Of a stretch of 46,099 nt of DNA, positions 15,847 to 23,804 are shown in pieces; position 1 is the stretch's first letter; the number at the start of each line of letters is the position of its first letter. Under the pieces are notes generated by a model. It ran no database searches and had not been told where the DNA came from. It saw nothing but the letters and a program-made list of their open reading frames with translations. This stretch comes from DAOTTI01 sp034437795 (GTDB taxonomy: Bacteria; Chloroflexota; UBA11872; UBA12225), in the NCBI GenBank assembly GCA_034437795.1, contig DAOTTI010000085.1, positions 1 through 46,099 of the forward strand, written 5' to 3'. The position numbers were made by a program, and so were the translations under genes.

Positions 15847-17057
15847 GCGTTCCGCACCTCCCAGTGAAACGGATCGGCCACCGTGACCCGCCCGAAGCCC
15901 TCAGCCCTACGCTCGCCGATACCCTGCTCCTGCAGTCGCAGCAGCGCACCGAAGTCTGGCTCCTGCTCGAAGCGCATGACGAAGACCGAGCCCATACCGA
16001 TCGCCAGCGCGTCGTCCCGCGGAAGCCCCCACAGCCCGTTCCAGCCGGTCACGCGTCGCGTGCTAGCTGCGTGGTACACCAGCGTGGCGCCGGGGACGTC
16101 GGCGTTGGCCAGCACGTTGCCATCGATCCGCAGGCGCCAGCGCAGCAGCGCGTCGAGCAACAGTACATCGGATGCCAGCGTTACGGGCACGTAGCACCCT
16201 GGCGGTATCGTGACACCGGCTTCGTCCGCTGTCTGCCTCAGTACCTCGTTCCAGGCCCGCGCGCGGCCGGCCACCACCATTGAACTGTTCGCTTCCTCAG
16301 CCTGCCGGCAGCTGACCACTGCCAGCCGACCCAGTCCCCGCGTGCGGTTGGTGCCTACGCGGAGCAGCCCTTCCCCACCTGCTTCATCGGCGAAGTCACG
16401 GAACTCACCGAAGAGCTCCTCCGGCATCGTCAAGTCCGCCCAGAAAGTCATCCCCTCCGGCAGCGCCTCGCGGCTGTACAGGATGCCCGTGTGTACTGCA
16501 CCTGTCGCTCGGCTGATCCCCGTGCGAGTGAGAAGCAGCGTGTCCTGCGCCGAACGACCGATGGCGCCGGCCGTGTCACCGCGCCGGTAGAAGCCGGCGA
16601 AGGTATCCAGCGATGCGTTGCATTCGGGACACATGGCCGCCCGCTCGAGCGGATCAATCGCGCGCTCGCCACTCAGGGCAAAGAGTGCCCACGGTAACAA
16701 GTGGTCGAACACGCCGTGATACTCGTGGTCGGCGTCCCGCTGGAACCGGAACCCGGGCCAGCGCTTGCACGAACGGGCCGTCACCGGCAGCGGCCGCACG
16801 GGGGACATGTCGTCTTGGAGTGCTGGCTGCACTGGCGGAAACGACGCGGGGTAGGCGTTGCCGTAGCGCACGCGGTCCTGAACGAAGAACTCCCCGAACC
16901 GCTCCGTCTTATGGGGATAGAGGACGGTGTGTGCCGCCGCAAGACCCCCGAGTAACGCCGAGCCAGGGATGTAGGGCAGGGTTTCGGCGCGGCCGGCGTC
17001 GCGGCCGGTGCGGAAGGCAACCGGTGACTCAGCTCGCAGGTTGAGCACGACACGCAT
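15843..17057 (-). CDS. csx10: Csx10-like RAMP (Cas5 of type III-D)
   Basis: The 404-residue protein begins VVLNLRAESPVAFRTGRDAG and follows with ETLPYIPGSALLGGLAAAHT, GEFFVQDRVRYGNAYPAS and a CPECN cysteine pair. This combination is characteristic of Csx10, the Cas5-like subunit that holds the crRNA 5' tag in III-D complexes. A later RVGTNRTRGLGRLAV is the glycine-rich RAMP loop. A second such loop near the C-terminus (GIGERRAEGFGRVTV) suggests two RAMP folds in one chain. It starts six bases after the upstream RAMP gene. It is the main reason for calling the operon III-D. Confidence 0.78.
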   Translation of the reverse strand: MRVVLNLRAESPVAFRTGRDAGRAETLPYIPGSALLGGLAAAHTVLYPHKTERFGEFFVQDRVRYGNAYPASFPPVQPALQDDMSPVRPLPVTARSCKRWPGFRFQRDADHEYHGVFDHLLPWALFALSGERAIDPLERAAMCPECNASLDTFAGFYRRGDTAGAIGRSAQDTLLLTRTGISRATGAVHTGILYSREALPEGMTFWADLTMPEELFGEFRDFADEAGGEGLLRVGTNRTRGLGRLAVVSCRQAEEANSSMVVAGRARAWNEVLRQTADEAGVTIPPGCYVPVTLASDVLLLDALLRWRLRIDGNVLANADVPGATLVYHAASTRRVTGWNGLWGLPRDDALAIGMGSVFVMRFEQEPDFGALLRLQEQGIGERRAEGFGRVTVADPFHWEVRNA

Positions 17058-17063
17058 TGCTCC

Positions 17064-17825
17064 TCACCCTTCCTCGGCCACAAGATCGTAGAGGGCCACA
17101 AGATCGTAGAGTTCAAGATCTCCGAGACCCTTCAGCAACTCCGCCAGGTCCTTCTGCTGACCATCGACTCGCACAGAGGAGATACTGACGGCGCAGCGTC
17201 CAGCGCCCGTTGATCGACCACCGCCGAGGCAGTCGACCATGAGGAGCCCCGCCACCAGCAGCACCAGCGCGAAAGTGCTCTCCTGCTCGGGCAACGACAA
17301 GTCTTCGACGACGCCGTAGATGCGTCCGTCAAAGGCCAATCCGCGGATACCGTACTCGCTGGTAAAGAGGGCACCGGGTCGGGCGGCGCGAGTGAGCCGC
17401 GAGAGGCTCACCCGGGTCCGCTCTTGCACCTGCCAGCGCCGGTAGGCGGCTTCCAGCAGCGGCGCATGGTGTGGACGGAAGAAGTCGCGCGACTCGCTGC
17501 TGAGCTTCGCGTCATCGAAGAACAGCGTCCCATCCTGTTTCCGCGAGCCGAAGAGCGCATAGACGGGACCGCCGTGCGGTCGGAACTCCTCGAGCCCTTC
17601 TGGCGCGTGGGGGCTGGCAACCATGAGTCCGAACAGACGGGCCAGCTGCTCGCACCGCTCACGCACGCCTCCTTTCACCGTCGAGCCAGGCACTATCAGA
17701 AAACCCTCGGCGTCGCGCTGCACAGAGCGGTGGATCAGGCCAGCCGGCAGGCCGGTGCCACAGTGAAACGGAGCCTGGAAGGTGAGCTGATACTCGACGG
17801 CGATGCGTTCACGGCGTCGCGGCAT
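17064..17825 (-). CDS. Type III RAMP protein (Cas7-like) next to cas10
   Basis: The 253-residue protein has LTFQAPFHCGTGLPAGLIHR, VPGSTVKGGVRERCEQLARL, a VYALFGS motif and the glycine loop GGGRSTGAGRCAVS. These mark a Cas7-family type III backbone subunit. Its ATG lies inside the end of cas10 (17-bp overlap), so the two are translationally coupled and this subunit probably contacts Cas10. The last residues contain a duplicated LYDLVA from an 18-bp tandem duplication at 17076-17111. Confidence 0.83.
   Translation of the reverse strand: MPRRRERIAVEYQLTFQAPFHCGTGLPAGLIHRSVQRDAEGFLIVPGSTVKGGVRERCEQLARLFGLMVASPHAPEGLEEFRPHGGPVYALFGSRKQDGTLFFDDAKLSSESRDFFRPHHAPLLEAAYRRWQVQERTRVSLSRLTRAARPGALFTSEYGIRGLAFDGRIYGVVEDLSLPEQESTFALVLLVAGLLMVDCLGGGRSTGAGRCAVSISSVRVDGQQKDLAELLKGLGDLELYDLVALYDLVAEEG
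17076..17111 (-). repeat. 18-bp tandem duplication in a RAMP gene 3' end
   Basis: GGCCACAAGATCGTAGAG is present twice in direct tandem at 17076-17093 and 17094-17111. It adds six residues (a second ALYDLV) in frame near the C-terminus of the RAMP protein. It is a simple slippage-type duplication, unlike the spaced repeats elsewhere. Confidence 0.85.
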
Positions 17826-19431
17826 GGCTTACCTGCGGTGCGACGAAGTCGAAGATCTCCGCTACGTCTGCGATTGGCGTGCGCCAGATCGGCGGTTGCC
17901 CTTGCTGGCCGGACGAGAACCACGGGAACTGGACTTCCCCTCCGCCAGCCGAGTGAGCGAAATCGGCCACCAGTCGCAGTGGCTCCCGCTTCCCCTCGCT
18001 CTCCGGCCAGCGGAGCAGCGCGGACAGCGCCTCAATTCGTCCATTCATATGGTCCAGAAAACAGGCCTGGCGCAACTGCTGCACCCGCGTACGTGGGCCG
18101 TCTGCCAGCACGCGCGCGGCCCGGAGCAAGCGCCGGAAATCGGTCGTGGTGTACGGGCGGAGCGTTCGGTCCAGCGCTTCCTGCGACAGCGGCGGCCGCG
18201 GTCTCAGTACGCGCTCGACGTAGGTGTTGAAGTCCAGGTGGTTGGTGCTGCTCACGACCAGGAAATTGATCAGCCCTTCCTGCGCCTGTTCGCCTCTCCG
18301 CTGCCGGGCAGCCGCCTCCCGCTTGGCGAAGGCCAGCCCGCCCTCGGCCAGTTTCAGGAGCGCCGCGAACGGATACCGTGCGTGAGCGAGAATAACTGTC
18401 GCGGAGAGCCGCAGCGACCGGCCGAGGCGTCTTTCCGTTTCTTGTGAAAAGCTCTCAACCAGGGTCAGGGCCACCTCGAGCGCTCGATCGGCGGCCGTCA
18501 CAAGCACCACATCGTCGCCGCCCAGTAGCAATACGTCAAAGGGGAAGATACGGCCAGGGCCGCTGGGCGATGATACTGGGTGCAGGTGGTGCGCAATCGC
18601 CTCGACGACGGATTGGTAGGCTGCCCCATCAACCGCACGCGCGAACTGTCCGATTTGCTCCAACGTGCGCAGTTGCTCGAGTTCGCGCCCGATTCCGTCG
18701 CCGTCTGCGTAGATCAGCCCCATGTAGCCCTCGGGCCGTGAAGCCGCGGCCAGCGTGTCGAAGTCCTCGGGTCGGCTCAGACCCACGTCGAGCGGGTAGC
18801 CGGTGGTACGCAGGCTAGCGATCAAGCGCTGCCAGAGCGGGTCGGAATTGCCAGCAACGGATCCGCGTTCCCGCAGCCAGCGGGGAATATCCTCGGTTCG
18901 GATCCGATCGTCCCGCTCGCGTTTGCGATTGCAGCTACCACAGAGGCGTTGTTCACCTTCGGGCCCGGACCAGCGAACGGTGCTGTATCGAAGGCCGCAA
19001 GCCTCGCACGGTCGCAGCAGCGCGTGGCTCGTTAACTCCATAACTGCTGGATTGCGGTCCTTTGCAGCACGCAGGCGGTATGCGAGTTGCCGCCAGAAGA
19101 CATGGATATCCTCGGCTGGCGTCAGCGCACCGGGCATCTCAGAGACAACACTGGTAACCGATGCTGACTCGGTCGCTTCTAGGTACCGCCGTTCCACCGC
19201 CAGCCGCGCCGCCTCGGCCCGTTGGCTGACCACGACGAAAAGTCCAGATCCACCGTGGGCATACACGGTCGTGGCGCCCGGTACCGCCTCCTGAACCAGC
19301 TGCGGCATTTGTCGGCGGTTCAGATCGTCCAAGAGCGCGCTAGCCCCACGGATGTCGCGCAGCACGCCCGTGGCGAATACGTATTCCTTGATCTTATCGG
19401 TGTCAAACGCAAGCAGTGCCTGAGGGTTCAT
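17809..19431 (-). CDS. cas10: Cas10 with active cyclase palm and no HD domain
   Basis: The 540-residue protein opens directly with the first palm domain (LLAFDTDKIKEYVFATGVLR), so the HD DNase usual in Cas10 is missing. A zinc-ribbon insert has C142/C145 and C164/C167. The second palm has LIYADGDGIGRELE and an intact LLLGGDDVVLV (GGDD about 304-307), followed by a helical C-terminal domain. It should therefore make cyclic oligoadenylates on target-RNA binding but not cut DNA. Its ATG overlaps the HEPN stop as ATGA. The only evident partner with sensor domains nearby is the two-CARF protein at 9661. No HD gene is seen elsewhere in the operon. Confidence 0.92.
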   Translation of the reverse strand: MNPQALLAFDTDKIKEYVFATGVLRDIRGASALLDDLNRRQMPQLVQEAVPGATTVYAHGGSGLFVVVSQRAEAARLAVERRYLEATESASVTSVVSEMPGALTPAEDIHVFWRQLAYRLRAAKDRNPAVMELTSHALLRPCEACGLRYSTVRWSGPEGEQRLCGSCNRKRERDDRIRTEDIPRWLRERGSVAGNSDPLWQRLIASLRTTGYPLDVGLSRPEDFDTLAAASRPEGYMGLIYADGDGIGRELEQLRTLEQIGQFARAVDGAAYQSVVEAIAHHLHPVSSPSGPGRIFPFDVLLLGGDDVVLVTAADRALEVALTLVESFSQETERRLGRSLRLSATVILAHARYPFAALLKLAEGGLAFAKREAAARQRRGEQAQEGLINFLVVSSTNHLDFNTYVERVLRPRPPLSQEALDRTLRPYTTTDFRRLLRAARVLADGPRTRVQQLRQACFLDHMNGRIEALSALLRWPESEGKREPLRLVADFAHSAGGGEVQFPWFSSGQQGQPPIWRTPIADVAEIFDFVAPQVSHAATP

Positions 19432-19874
19432 GGCCCCACCTCCCGCAGCAGCCGGGCGCGAACGGCGCTGTGCACCGCGCGGGCGATGAATAGCACCTCC
19501 TCCACCTCCTGCAGACTTTGTCCCCAGCGCCGGCAGACGGGCTCCAGCGCGCCGTCAATCCCGGTCCATTGGCGTCCCAACTCTGCCAGGTCGTAGGTCC
19601 TGCCAAACGGCGTCTCGCGCCAGGTGACGAACGTGTTCAGCGCCTTCTGGGCCGCCTGCTGGCAGTGGAACGCCCCGTCACCCAGAAGCGGCGGCTGGGA
19701 CGCCACATCCACCTTCGCACCCGCGGCGCGCAGGTCTCCCTGAACGCGGCGCTGTTCGCTCCGTCCGTTGGCAAGGGCCCGGCCGTCGGGATCCACCTCC
19801 GCGGCGCGCAGCTCGCCCGCTACCCGGCGCAGCCAGGCCACGGTGTCCGCCACCCCCTGCGGGTCAGCCTGCAT
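19428..19874 (-). CDS. HEPN-domain protein of an MNT/HEPN pair
   Basis: The 148-residue helical protein carries the HEPN core AFHCQQAAQKALNTFVTW and RTYDLAELG, typical of the partner of minimal nucleotidyltransferases. HEPN proteins of such pairs are often RNases silenced by AMP transfer from MNT. A convincing R-x4-6-H catalytic motif is not clear here, so activity is uncertain. Between helices one and two is an apparent in-frame 26-codon duplication (GELRAAEVDPDG and GDLRAAGAKVDV). It overlaps the MNT gene by 11 bp and cas10 by 4 bp, so it is made together with the type III effector. Confidence 0.7.
   Translation of the reverse strand: MQADPQGVADTVAWLRRVAGELRAAEVDPDGRALANGRSEQRRVQGDLRAAGAKVDVASQPPLLGDGAFHCQQAAQKALNTFVTWRETPFGRTYDLAELGRQWTGIDGALEPVCRRWGQSLQEVEEVLFIARAVHSAVRARLLREVGP
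19721..19832 (-). repeat. Spaced direct repeat inside the HEPN gene, 78 bp apart
   Basis: CCGCGGCGCGCAG followed by a weaker match occurs at 19721-19754 and 19799-19832, with roughly eight mismatches over 34 bp after an exact 13-bp core. The interval is 44 nt. Because 78 is a multiple of three, the reading frame is kept and the protein gains about 26 residues. The geometry matches the spaced repeats found elsewhere in this window. Confidence 0.5.
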
Positions 19875-20337
19875 AGAGCAGTCTCCCCTCCTCGACGAAC
19901 GTCGCCGGCAGCAACGCCTTCAGGCGCAGCCGGCGGTCAAAGGCCTCGCGGCTCCACACCAGGATGTCCACCGCCGCGCCCGCCGTGCCTGTCTCCCAGA
20001 GCAGGCGATGCGCCCGTTGCTCCAGGCGGTCGCTCGGTTCAGTCAATTGAGGCACGACAATCCGCAGGTCGTCGTCGCTGGCCGGCCCTGCCTCGCTGCG
20101 CGCCCCGGAGCCGAACCGGTACACCCGCTCCGGCTGTCTCGCCGCCACCGGGCGCCGCGCGATCTCCGCCAGGACCGGGGCCTCCAGGCCGCCGTGCGGT
20201 GCACGTTGTGTTCTGCGCGCGCCACCTTGCACCTCGCTCGGTGCGCTCTCGCCTGGCTGCCTGCTGTCGGTTAGCCGCACGCTGTCCTTCAGCCGCCTGC
20301 TCTCATTCGGCGGCGCGCGACCCTTTTGCCGGCTCAT
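19864..20337 (-). CDS. Minimal nucleotidyltransferase (MNT), partner of HEPN
   Basis: The 157-residue protein has the nucleotidyltransferase signature FGSGARSEAGPASDDDL, with the GS motif and paired acidic residues, and the third catalytic aspartate in VDILVWSREAFDRRL. MNT antitoxins add AMP groups to HEPN toxins. The first 45 residues are Arg/Ser/Pro-rich and unlike known MNTs. The start ATG 20337 follows AAGG. It lies 66 bp after cas6 and overlaps the HEPN gene by 11 bp. An MNT/HEPN pair between cas6 and cas10 in one transcript suggests a link to the CRISPR response, but this is inference. Confidence 0.75.
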   Translation of the reverse strand: MSRQKGRAPPNESRRLKDSVRLTDSRQPGESAPSEVQGGARRTQRAPHGGLEAPVLAEIARRPVAARQPERVYRFGSGARSEAGPASDDDLRIVVPQLTEPSDRLEQRAHRLLWETGTAGAAVDILVWSREAFDRRLRLKALLPATFVEEGRLLYAG

Positions 20338-20403
20338 CGTCCTTGCCGTCCCGCCACGGTTCCATCCTGCTCTGCCGATCGTCCTTCCTTTTACAGTGAC
20401 GGC

Positions 20404-21609
20404 TCACGGCTCCAGCAGCACGTACCACCCGTTCCCTTTGGTCGCGTCCTTACCCGCGTGCGCCAGCTCGCCCCACACCAGCCACGGCAGAAAGGCCGCC
20501 AGCCGCTCCGGCGCTGCCTCAAACGTGATCTCCCCCACCAGCCCGCTCACCGGCATCCGCCGCCCCTGCCGCGCCGAACGGCTGAAGACCTCCACCCACC
20601 GCGTCCGGTCGTCCACCACCCGCACCTCGGCGGCCGCCGCCCCCAGCGCCGCCACCCTTTCTGCGCCCAACGGTGCGGGCGGGCTGTGCTCCGGCAGGCC
20701 ATAGTGCCGCGCCAGCAGCTCCAGCCGGTCCACCAGCCGGCGCAGGAAGAGCTCAAAGCTCAGCCTGCGCACCGGCTGGTGGTTCGAGACCAGGCGCAGC
20801 GGCGTCAGCAGGCGGAGCCTGAGCCGGTCGCGCCCCAGCCACCGCCCAGCGCGCAGCAGCACGTCGCCGTGCGTCACCTTGATCGATGGCAGGTGGACGA
20901 TGCCCCCCACACTACTCCCCCCACCAGAAGCGTTCTGGCCACCAGCGCCGCCAGCACCCGCGCCGGCCCGTCTCACGTTGCTCCCCCCCGCGCGGCCTCG
21001 GCTCTCAAGCTCCGGTTCGATCGCCGCGGGACCGGCATTGCCTCGGATGGGGCCGTGTCGCCCTGTGCTGCCTCGGCTGGCGGTGCCCTCACCGGCTCCT
21101 CCCGTGCCAGCGGCGTACACGGCCTGCCGCCGGCCGGTGATGGGGTTCCACGCTTCCACACGCTCCAGATGGAGCTGTCCCGCGCCCGCCGTCCCCTCGG
21201 GACCGCGCCAGCCAATGCCGGCAGTGCCCACGTCCTGCAACCCCACCAGCGCGTACGGCAGTAGCTGCAGCCCCCGCCCAAAGAGCGTCAGGCCAAACCG
21301 GTACACCTGGCCGGGGTAGTACTCCCGCGGCCCCCGCACCGGTGGCTCCAGCGTGAACGGGCGGGGCACGTCCAGCCCCCGAGGCGACGCATCGTCCACC
21401 GTCGCCACCAGCGCCGAGATCGGGCAGACGGCGTGCAAGGTGCAGGGCTGGCAGGACGTGAGCTCTTGCCGCACGCAGAACCGGGCTCGCAGCGTGCCAA
21501 AGAAGGCGCCACGGATCGCCGCCCCCTGGTGCTCGTGCAGGCGCACCGTCCGCGTCACCCTTGCCTGCACCAGCAACGGATAGGCCGTCAGCCCGCCCAG
21601 CGTCGCCAT
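20404..21609 (-). CDS. cas6: Cas6 pre-crRNA endoribonuclease with a Gly-rich insert
   Basis: The RAMP core runs from about ATG 21609 (MATLGGLTAYPLLVQARVTR); the frame is open to 21786, but the extra 59 residues look non-homologous and no good ribosome site decides between them. Family features: GAAIRGAFFGTLRARF, a CQPCTLHAVCPIS cysteine cluster, FGLTLFGRGLQLLPYALVGL, and the C-terminal PVSGLVGEITFEA with KDATKGNGWYVLLEP. Cas6 cuts the CRISPR transcript into crRNAs. It is the only cas6 in the window and probably serves both effectors. A 70-residue Gly/Ala/Arg insert (about 20930-21140) splits the protein. It is first in the type III operon. Confidence 0.85.
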   Translation of the reverse strand: MATLGGLTAYPLLVQARVTRTVRLHEHQGAAIRGAFFGTLRARFCVRQELTSCQPCTLHAVCPISALVATVDDASPRGLDVPRPFTLEPPVRGPREYYPGQVYRFGLTLFGRGLQLLPYALVGLQDVGTAGIGWRGPEGTAGAGQLHLERVEAWNPITGRRQAVYAAGTGGAGEGTASRGSTGRHGPIRGNAGPAAIEPELESRGRAGGSNVRRAGAGAGGAGGQNASGGGSSVGGIVHLPSIKVTHGDVLLRAGRWLGRDRLRLRLLTPLRLVSNHQPVRRLSFELFLRRLVDRLELLARHYGLPEHSPPAPLGAERVAALGAAAAEVRVVDDRTRWVEVFSRSARQGRRMPVSGLVGEITFEAAPERLAAFLPWLVWGELAHAGKDATKGNGWYVLLEP

Positions 21610-21984
21610 CGCCGGCGCCGCTACCTCATCCCAGATTGCACGTGGCTTGCCACCGCCCGCCACGCTGGCCGCTCGCGCACCGGTCTCGCGTTCCACGGCT
21701 CTGCCCCCGCGCTCGCCGGCCGGCTCCTGCCGGCCCGCCGTTAGGCTAGCACCTCGGTGCCACCGATGCAAGTGAACACCCCGCACGGGGTGCGACCGGC
21801 GTCTGGTGACGCTGCGCTGTCGCGCTCCCTCTCCGTGTGGTCTGCTGCCTCTGGCGGGCCTCCTGAGCCAGGGTGAGGGCCGCTTCCTCGTCAGTCGCTA
21901 CTCGCTACTCACCACGCCCTCGTCGGCACTCGCCACTCGCTACTCACCACTCCCCCGGCCCATGGTACCTTTCCTCCACCAACC
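21610..21984. other. Divergent control region between cas6 and the dehydratase gene
   Basis: This gap between the minus-strand CRISPR operon and a plus-strand metabolic gene must hold both promoters, but no convincing -35/-10 pair was found. It contains an inverted repeat CCCCGCACGGGG near 21779-21790 and, at 21891-21950, microrepeats of the CTCGCTACTCACC type that recur near 35010-35060 and 45809-45877. Part of it (21610-21786) could be an N-terminal extension of cas6. Confidence 0.45.
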
Positions 21985-23475
21985 ATGGCGGCCAAGCCCA
22001 CCGACGTCCGCCCGCAAGGCGCGACCCTGTACTTCCTGCCGGTGCCGATGCGCCTGCCCCTCAAGTTCGGCACGGAGACCACCACCCACGTCACCTGCGC
22101 TCGCGTGCGCCTGCGCGTCCAAGACCCCGACGGCCGCACCGCCGACGGCTGGGGGGAGACGCCCCTCAGCGTGCAGTGGGTCTGGCCCAGCGCCCTGCCC
22201 TATGCCCGGCGCCTCGACGCGCTCCAGGCCTTCTGCATCAAGCTGGCCGGCGCCTGGGCGACCTTCGACCGCTACGGCCACCCCATGGAGGTGGGCCACG
22301 CCTTCCTCCAGGAACGCCTGCCCGCGCTCCTGGCCGCCTTTCACCGCAGCAGGGGCGGCGAAGAGCCTCTGCCGTGGCTGGCGGCCCTGGTCTGCTGCTC
22401 GGCGTTCGACCTCGCCCTGCACGATGCCTACGGCGTGCTGCACGGCGTGCCGGTCTACGAGACCTACAACGCGCAGTGGATGTCGCACGACCTGCACTGG
22501 TTCTTTTACGAGCCAGACGAAGCGCAAAAGCCAGACGAAGCGCGCACGATACCAGCAGACGAACCGCCTGCGCCGCGCCTGCCTTCGTCCATCGCCCTTC
22601 GCCCTCCATCCTTCCGGGGCGCGTACCCGGCGGACTTCCTCGCGCCCCACCCGCCCCCGGCGCTGCCGGCCTGGCACCTGGTCGGCGGGCTGGATCCGCT
22701 GGAGCCGTCGGACCTCACCGGCCACGAGCCGCAGGATGGCTACCCCGTCCTGCTGCGCGACTGGATCCGGCAGGACGGCCTCAAGTGCCTGAAGGTGAAG
22801 CTACGAGGCAACGACGCGCCCTGGGATTACGCGCGCCTGGTAAAGGTCGGCCAGATCGGCATTGAAGAGGGCGTCGACTGGCTCTCCGCCGACTTCAACT
22901 GCACCGTCACCGATCCTGCCTACGTGAATGAGATCCTGGACCGGCTGCTGGTGGAGCACCCCCGCCTCTACGGCATGATCCTGTACGTCGAGCAGCCCTT
23001 CCCCTATGACCTGGAGGCGTTCCCCATCGACGTGCATAGCGTCTCCGCCCGCAAACCCCTCTTTATGGATGAGAGCGCGCACGACTGGCGCCTGGTGCGA
23101 TTGGGCCGCGCGCTGGGGTGGACGGGCGTGGCGCTCAAGACGTGCAAGACCCAGACAGGGGCCTTGCTCAGCCTGTGCTGGGCCAGGGCGCACGGCATGA
23201 CCCTGATGGTGCAGGACCTCACCAACCCGATGCTGGCCCAGATCCCGCACGTCCTGCTGGCCGCCCGCGCCAGAACGATCATGGGCGTGGAGACCAACAG
23301 CATGCAGTTCTACCCGCAGGCGTCCGCGCCGGAGGCGGCCGTGCACCCCGGCCTCTACGTCCGGCGCCAGGGCCAGGTGTACCTGTCCAGCATCCAGGGC
23401 CCCGGCTTCGGCTACCGGCTGAACGAGATCCGGCGCGAGCTGCCGCCGCCGGTGGCGGAGCGCCACGGGGCATGA
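21985..23475 (+). CDS. Enolase-superfamily (mandelate racemase/muconate lactonizing) enzyme
   Basis: The 496-residue protein has the capping domain (WGETPLSVQWVWPS) and a TIM barrel with the superfamily residues: KVK at 270-272, D303 in LSADFNC, E336 in YVEQPF and E363 in MDES. Such enzymes abstract an alpha-proton from carboxylates, commonly sugar acids; the substrate cannot be read here. Residues about 176-213 (EPDEAQKPDEARTIP onward) are low-complexity and look like spliced-in non-coding DNA kept in frame; they include an 18-bp tandem repeat at 22512-22545. The neighbour is a cysteine hydrolase, suggesting a small catabolic unit. Confidence 0.85.
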   Translation: MAAKPTDVRPQGATLYFLPVPMRLPLKFGTETTTHVTCARVRLRVQDPDGRTADGWGETPLSVQWVWPSALPYARRLDALQAFCIKLAGAWATFDRYGHPMEVGHAFLQERLPALLAAFHRSRGGEEPLPWLAALVCCSAFDLALHDAYGVLHGVPVYETYNAQWMSHDLHWFFYEPDEAQKPDEARTIPADEPPAPRLPSSIALRPPSFRGAYPADFLAPHPPPALPAWHLVGGLDPLEPSDLTGHEPQDGYPVLLRDWIRQDGLKCLKVKLRGNDAPWDYARLVKVGQIGIEEGVDWLSADFNCTVTDPAYVNEILDRLLVEHPRLYGMILYVEQPFPYDLEAFPIDVHSVSARKPLFMDESAHDWRLVRLGRALGWTGVALKTCKTQTGALLSLCWARAHGMTLMVQDLTNPMLAQIPHVLLAARARTIMGVETNSMQFYPQASAPEAAVHPGLYVRRQGQVYLSSIQGPGFGYRLNEIRRELPPPVAERHGA

Positions 23476-23582
23476 TCCTCGGCGGGCAGGGCGTGATCGC
23501 ATCGCCATGGGCGCAGGCGTTCAACGACGCCTCGAAGGGCGAGTGATGATCCTCGGCCGGCATGGCGTGGTCGCATCGCCAT
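23472..23582 (+). repeat. Direct repeat of 37 bp with a 37-nt interval after the enolase-family gene
   Basis: ATGATCCTCGGC followed by 25 more bases and ending GCATCGCCAT occurs at 23472-23508 and 23546-23582, 74 bp apart, with three mismatches. The first copy begins at the overlap with the gene's TGA (ATGA). Each copy starts an ATG frame reading MILG-x-GV-x-ASP; the first stops after 24 residues. A CAACGACGCC segment also occurs in both flanks, so an older, longer duplication is possible. Confidence 0.7.
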
Positions 23583-23804
23583 CGCGATTGCCAGCGCGGC
23601 AGTCGTCCAACGACGCCGACGGGCGGCGGACAGGCGCAGGACCGACCGTCAAGGAGCCGTGCGTGGACGTAGATCGACGCAACCTCGCGCTCTGGCGCTG
23701 GTTCACTGGTTCAGACGACCGGTTCGGAAACAAGCACAAGACACGCAAGCCGCACAGGGCGCCCGAGGCGCACAATGTCCACATAGAGCACAAGGAGGAA
23801 GCCG
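23583..23804. other. Gene-free spacer before the hydrolase
   Basis: No supportable gene. A long open frame continues from the second MILG repeat copy into the hydrolase in another phase, but its composition is not protein-like. AAGGAGGA at about 23792-23799 is the ribosome site for the next gene. Confidence 0.5.
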
